Origin: Turbatrix aceti
Lineage: Eukaryota > Nematoda > Chromadorea > Rhabditida > Panagrolaimidae
Reading direction: 5' to 3'
DNA: 64,000 bases
NCBI GenBank assembly: GCA_963969345.1
Contig: OZ017768.1
Coordinates: forward strand, 10,022,193-10,086,192
Shown: piece after piece, positions 58,795 to 64,000 of the stretch
How the letters are laid out: each line of letters begins with the position of its first letter
Numbering within the stretch: the stretch's first letter is position 1
Position numbers and translations under genes: made by a program
Notes under the pieces: model-generated
Seen by the model: only the letters and a program-made list of their open reading frames with translations
Database searches by the model: none
Told to the model about the DNA's origin: nothing

Positions 58795-59733
58795 ATGACA
58801 CCGACGTCATCGACCGGCAAGAGTCTGCCGGATGGCACTGGGGAGGATGTCAAAGTCAGCATCGAGAAACTCAGAGTAGAGCATCTTGGCGCTGTGTATG
58901 AAATGATTCATGTAGGCAGAAACGGAAAAATACGATTCTAATTTTTTCCAAATTTGAACAGTTTTTGAAAAAAAGTGGCTATTTTTTCAAAAAATATCTA
59001 ATAATTTGCAAAAAAAATAGTTTTCTTAAAATTAGGACTTTTTGATAAAAATTACCTATCTTTTCCAAAAAAGTCCAAATTTTTCACTACATCAAAATTT
59101 TCATTTTTTTTGTTTCTTCAATTTTTAAATAAAAATCAGTCATTTTTCAAAAACGGTCTAAATTTTCTAAAGCAAAAACTTTTTTTGTGGGCTTTTTTTT
59201 CCTCAAAAAAAAAGAATTCATTTTTTAAAAATAAATTTTTCTTTTATTCTTTATCCAATAAATCTCCAGGAGCTCGCAGTCTTCGAAAAGATGCCTGAAG
59301 GTCCCAAACTAACGGTCCCCCGTCTGACCACCGATCTCGAATCCGGTGCTTTCTTCGGCTTCGCGGCCCTTGTCAACGACCAAGTCGTCGGCATGGCTCT
59401 CTGCTACCACGCGTATTCCACCTGGGAAGGAGTCTTTCTCCACCTCGAAGATCTCTACGTCCGACCAGCGTTCAGGAAACACGGTGTCGGACGGCTGCTC
59501 ATGACTTCTGTTTGTCGGGTATGCTTTTTTAGATTTTTATGATATCAATTTTTGGGATTTTGCAGGAAGCCAAAGAACAGGGGTATCCCAGAGTCCAGTT
59601 CAACGTTCTCAAATGGAATCCAGCGCGTGAATTTTACGCCAAATTTGATGCTGAAAATATTTCGGATACCGAAGATTGGCTGTCATATCGCCTGGATCGG
59701 GATCGAATTGCCAAAGTCGCGGATCAGCAATAG
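58795..59733 (+). CDS. Diamine/thialysine N-acetyltransferase (GNAT, SSAT family)
   Basis: Three exons: 58795-58911, 59270-59518 and 59566-59733; 534 bases, 177 residues (human SSAT is 171). The start is the first ATG after a leader acceptor. Family markers in order: a substrate-side helix EMIHELAVFEKMPEGPKLT (IKELAKYE in SSAT); FGFAALVNDQVVGMALCYHAYSTWEG; the acetyl-CoA strand LHLEDLYVRPAFRKHGVGRLLM with the Arg/Lys-x-x-Gly-x-Gly loop reading RKHGVGRLL; and FNVLKWNPAREFYAKF with ED.W near the end. It acetylates polyamines or thialysine; nematode members of this shape prefer thialysine, so the substrate is open. Confidence 0.9.
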
Positions 59734-60138
59734 TGTCCAATTTATTTTTTCATAATTTGGAATAAAATAATTAATTTTAAAAAGTTGTATATGTACTAAT
59801 TCTGTAAAAAAAAGAAAAGAAATCCGGCTTTTATATGTTTTTAGGAAAAAAATCGTAATTACGAGTGTCATTGTTTGACTAATTTACCGTAACTGAGATT
59901 GTTACTCCGGTCATCTCTCAGTTACAAAAAAAATTTCCATGTGAGACCAGTTTGTTTTGCACACTTTTTCTTTTTTTGCACTTTTTTTCCTTTTTTATTC
60001 ATCTTTGACATTTTTTACCGTAGTTTTGCAAAAGAATATCGTTACTTGCTCTATTTTTCCAAACTGCGGTATCAACTGTAATTCAAAAAATTTTTTTATT
60101 CATAACAAAAATAAACAATATTCCACAACGCCTCAGAA

Positions 60139-61337
60139 TCACGCTTCAATCTCCGCGACCTTGTTTCTGACTTCCGAGGCGATTTCATCCATGTATTCCG
60201 GCTTGAGTATATCTTTGAGCGGAAACTCAGCCGACGCATCGTAGGCCTGGATGAGGATTTCCTCGTGGATGGGCTGGGAGCTCGCTTCGAGGAGCTTGAG
60301 GCAATTGGCCAGCCGGATGATGACTTCCCTCGTCTCGAGTGGAACGACCGTCTTCGCAGTGTCTTCTCCGACCGTCGCCGAATCGTTGACCGTAGCAGTC
60401 TCGCCAAAGGTCTCGATGATCGGCGAGATCCAGCACCAGCCATTTCGTCCAAAAATGACCCTCGCACCAAAGTGCAGGTTGTGGAAGTGGGACTTGCGAC
60501 GCTTCATGAGTGAAGCCGCGACCTTGACCAGCACGCCCTGGCCCAGCTTGCCGTACCGCGAGTTCCTGGCCTGGAGGTGGATGGCGCCGTCGGTCTGGAT
60601 TTGATGGATCTCCGCGACGACGAGGTCGCCTTCCTCCATGTACTGCCGCATCCGGAGTTCATCCTGGGCTGATTTGCGTCGGAGCTCGCCGCCTGGGAGA
60701 GACACGTTCGCGAGATTCAGGATGCCTTCTTGGGTCGAGTTCATCTCGACTTTCCAGCGTTTTTGCTGCACATCTGAGACACGACCGACGATGACGTCAC
60801 CGATGTCGGGAATGTACCTAGAAAAGTTTTGATATGGAAACACGGTTTTTAATTTAAAAAAAATTAACAATAAAAAGGAAATTTTTGAGGAACTAACCTC
60901 GCTTTGAAGGGTCGAACCTGAACGAGCTTGTTGACCTGTTGGACTGTGCCGGCAACTGACGCGATGATGGATTCTTCGCCGTAGTAGGTGCCATGACCGC
61001 TAGAAAAATTATTTTATTGAAAGTAAAAAAGTCAATTTTTTATATTTTTTATAAAATTTCATATTTACAAAAAAATTATTATTTTGCAAAAATCTTTTTT
61101 TTTTAATAAATAAAATAATAAAATCAAGGTAAACTTTTTTATCTCATAAATAGTTTACGATGATTTTTATTAACTTTTCAAAACAAATTTTTCACATCTT
61201 GTAAAAAAAACAAACCTCATGAACTCATCCCTCGACGAAACCATAGCACCAGGGACCACAATTTTCGATTCAAATTCAGCATTTTCGTCGACAAACAGCC
61301 TCGTTCTGGGCACCGGTCCGGTAATTTCTATTCTCAT
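60139..61337 (-). CDS. exos-2: Exosome cap subunit RRP4 (EXOSC2)
   Basis: Three exons: 61337-61216, 60999-60898 and 60817-60139; 903 bases, 300 residues (human 293). One of three S1/KH cap proteins of the RNA exosome. N-terminal domain: VVPGA, then GHGTYYGEESIIASVAGTV.QVNKLVQV. S1 domain: YIPDIGDVIVGRVSDVQQKRWKVEMNS, then EGDLVVAEIHQI and HLQARNSRYGKLGQGVLVKV. KH region: ARVIFGRNGWCWISP (the degenerate GxNG motif of RRP4). Convergent with the acetyltransferase gene, whose stop is 405 bases away. Confidence 0.93.
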
Positions 61338-62443
61338 CGTTTCAGCCTTCAAAAAAATCAATGGCATTAAATTTTCACCAATCCGAAAAAAAATCGACCG
61401 CCAATAATAAAATATTCAAACCGTTCAAAAAACAGCTTCGTCTCAATTTCTGTCATTCGTAAAAAAACTTCAATACTTTATTTCTTGTAAAAAACGTAGT
61501 ATTTATCGACCCAAGAACAACACTCAACGGGGCAACAACACAAAAAAATCAAAAATGCATTTCTTTTCTCTTTTTTTAACGAAAAAAATGAGAAAAAAAA
61601 CAAGAAGAAACCGACCGTTCTTCATCCAAAAAAACGAGCAAAAGCAAAACCAAAAAATTGTTCCTGTTTTTTTTCATTCTTGAAATGCTGTTTTTAGGAG
61701 GGGCAAAACCAAAAAAAATCAATTTTTTTCAAAAAGTCAGGGGAGGGAGAGAGGTTTGTTTCTAAGTAAGCAGCAGAAGCAGTAGTAAAAACACGAGCAA
61801 AAAAGCTAGCTCAAGGAAGAAAACTACTACAGTCTCTACGCGGAATACATCGCTCTACGGAGGGAGGCTACAGTTGGACGACAAAGAAGAAGAAGAAGCC
61901 AAATATGCAACAAAAGAGGGAGGACAGAGGATGAATTGCCGGATACCAAAAAAACAACCATGTTTCCATTTCATTTTCCTGAAAAAAATAGCAAATTTAA
62001 AAAACATTTATCAAAAAAAAAACAGTTTTGCCACTCGAAAATTCCAGGCTAGGTTACATGAAATTTCGAATTCTGAGATATCCTAACTTTTGTATCTAAT
62101 TATCAACAAAAACCCATAAAATCAAAAAAATCAAAAAAAACAGTGCAAATTCAGGTTTTTTTCTCCGAAAACGTAAAAAAATGAAACTATTACCACAAAA
62201 AATATGGAATTTTATTTTTTAGAAAAATTTCGAGCCGATTAACCAAGATTTTCTAATTTCAGCAGACACGCCCCAAAAAATGCTAAAAAAAACCCGACAA
62301 CACTACTAGAACCCCCAAAACTCACCTAAAACGGCAAAGGCGACCACACAAAAAGAGAGTTACCCTGAGAAGTCGTGTAAATGATGATGTTGATTTGATA
62401 ATAATTTCGTTGTCTACCACATTACAAATTGACACTCTGCATC
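61338..62443. other. Intergenic spacer upstream of RRP4
   Basis: A/T-rich with many poly(A) tracts; no gene. It holds the 3' flank of the RGG-rich gene and presumably the RRP4 promoter. Confidence 0.4.
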
Positions 62444-64000
62444 CTATTTGGGCGGCGAAGACGACGAAGCAGTCGACGACGCCGAGCCAACCTCATCGTT
62501 GTTGGCAGCACCCGCTCCATCACCTTCGACGTCCACGTCGTCGGCGTCCTTGTCCGCCTTCTTCGCATCACCCGAAGCAGCAGCAGCACCGCCACCACCA
62601 GCAGCAGTGGTCTCGCTGTCACCCCTCGACGACTCCTGCGACGACGGATCCTGCGACGACGACTGATCCTGTCCTTCGCCACCCGACGACGAATTGCTCG
62701 TCTTCGTTCCACCCGACATTTCGGCCGACGAACCGCCACCCAGAATCCGGTCTCCAACGGGAGAGGGAGTCTTGGTTTCGTTGTCCCGATCGAATTCTGG
62801 TCCACGATTGACGCTATGGGCAAGCTCGGACGTCAGATGACCCGTCTGCGAGGAGGGCGATCCCGCTTCATTGTGCAATTCTTCTTCCTTCGCTTCATCG
62901 GACGTCGTCGTGCCACTGGTCGTCTGGGTGGGCGGGGCCGAAGAGATGTACGTCGGTCGACCACCGCGGCCCCGGAATCGGCCACCCCGACCACGGTAGT
63001 TGAAGTTGCGTGGACGGTAGGAATCGAAGAAGAGCGGCGGAGGCATGTTGCCGTAGAAGTTGGCGCCACCGAAGTAACGGGGGTCAATTGCAGGCTAAAA
63101 TTCAATTTCAAACCAAATGTTAACCAAATTTGTCGGAAAAAAAACGAACCCTAAACCGAAACTGTGGATCGTTGATTATGTATGGCGGTGGAAGTTGCTG
63201 TGACTGCGGAAATGAACCCACAACCGTTCCATCAGGACGAATGTACAGAGGATTGTAGAAGGGAGCGCCGCCGGGCTGCATCGCCGGGGGTCCAGGAGGA
63301 TGGACAAAGCGTTGCTGCTGGTGGTGATGGTGATGGGGAGGCGGCGGCGGCTGTGGCATGTAGTAGACCGCAGCTCCGGGCTGTCGAGGTGGCTGGGCGT
63401 GGAGGTGGGATGGCAGTGCGGGTGGTGGAACTACAAAATTCGAAAATAAAATAAAATTTGAAATAAAATTGGCTGGAAAAATGAAGACAAAAAATTGAAA
63501 ACACGGTTTTTTTAACATTGAAGAAATCAGAAAAAGTCGGTAATTCTTCGAATCATTGTTAAAAATTTTGAAAAAGTTAGATTTTATTTTATTTTTAATT
63601 AAAAAAAAATTAAACTTGTTAAAAATTAAAACTGGATTAAATTTTTTCAGAAAATGAACAAAGTTTGAAATATTAATTGAACAAATTTGGGATATCCATT
63701 ATCTCAAAACCAATTTTCACGATTTTTTTCAAGAAAAAATTGCTTCGCCGCGTCTTTTACCAAATAACAAAAAACCCACTCGAAGGATCATACTCAGCCG
63801 GAAAGCCATGAGGAAGAGCCTGCTGATGATACAGCCCGCCAGCAAATCGTTGAGGAAATCGTTGACCACCAACCAACGAAGTCGGCTGGCCAAGAAAAGC
63901 ACCCTGACCGATTCCAGGTGCCGGCTGAAAGAAGGGTGCAGCCGTTCCCGCGGCCTGGAGGGGCTGGGCAGCCGCGGAACCCGGTGGTGGCAGTGTCGAG
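62444..64000 (-). CDS. 3' part of a Pro/Gln/RGG-rich putative RNA-binding protein
   Basis: Partial; runs off the right edge. Exons visible: >64000-63780, 63430-63150 and 63094-62444, in one consistent frame. The translation is low-complexity: Ala/Gln/Pro/Gly-rich (GQGAFLGQPTSLVGGQRFPQ), a His/Gln/Pro segment (PPPPHHHHHQQQRF), a small block NPLYIRPDGTVVGSFPQ, an RGG box (YRGRGGRFRGRGGRP) and a long Ser/Asp/Glu/Gly-rich tail ending SASSTASSSSPPK. RGG boxes and such tails are common in RNA-granule proteins (for example LSM14-, ataxin-2- or FUS-like). The domain that would tell which is outside the window. Confidence 0.7.

Noticed and set aside
58434..58901. 155-codon frame overlapping the acetyltransferase start
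   Set aside because: It is out of frame with the true first exon and crosses the leader acceptor; the GNAT frame starts at 58795.
62422..63154. Large Arg- and Ser-rich frames on the plus strand
   Set aside because: They are antisense readings of the low-complexity RGG/Ser-rich exon.

Overview
This window is from a nematode genome. The evidence is AT-rich DNA, introns mostly of 45-60 bases ending in TTTTCAG/TTTTTAG, several TTTTCAG sites placed directly before start codons (as expected for spliced-leader acceptors), two families of nematode-style serpentine (sr-type) receptors, a DUF229 sulfatase-like gene, and a syntaxin-6 that lacks its N-terminal domain. I cannot name the species. All multi-exon models were built by hand. 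In all but one of the complete models the exon lengths sum to a multiple of three; the exception is flagged.

Layout. 1-9300 is an accessory cluster. It holds four divergently arranged copies of a small one-membrane-segment protein with an extreme CC-rich stretch and a Pro/Cys tail. Their upstream regions form a repeated promoter module, once present with no gene. The cluster is bracketed by an 886-base identical repeat carrying two small membrane-protein genes whose hydrophobic C-termini differ completely. An internally deleted LINE, several terminal-inverted-repeat elements and a 200-base assembly gap lie here too. 9600-13950 is a lectin/receptor cluster: a decayed copy, a C-type-lectin-only gene, and a gene that appears to fuse a signal peptide and C-type-lectin-like domain to a seven-helix receptor. 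A relative with no lectin domain is at 43740. 14400-22510 holds a 1.06-kb non-autonomous transposon with an 8-base target duplication, two tandem receptors of a second family (the first split by a 1.07-kb palindromic element at a TTAA site) and a convergent DUF229 gene.

22800-41700 holds LTR-like direct repeats, syntaxin-6, protein O-fucosyltransferase 1 (Notch-type O-fucosylation in the ER), a gene-poor stretch of nearly 12 kb, and an SLC17-type transporter. 45160-48490 holds two tandem paralogues of unknown function whose first three exons are almost identical while the last has diverged.

48950-64000 is housekeeping: MCM6 (replicative helicase) head to head with a Btz/CASC3-like SR-rich gene, a small Ser-rich gene, a 4-kb gene-poor stretch, a diamine/thialysine acetyltransferase, the exosome cap subunit RRP4, and the 3' part of a Pro/Gln/RGG-rich gene that runs off the right edge.

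The left 23 kb is a typical fast-evolving environmental-interaction region (receptors, lectins, small Cys-rich membrane proteins, young non-autonomous transposons). The right half is conserved core biology. No transposase or full reverse transcriptase was found, so every mobile element here is a non-autonomous or dead copy.
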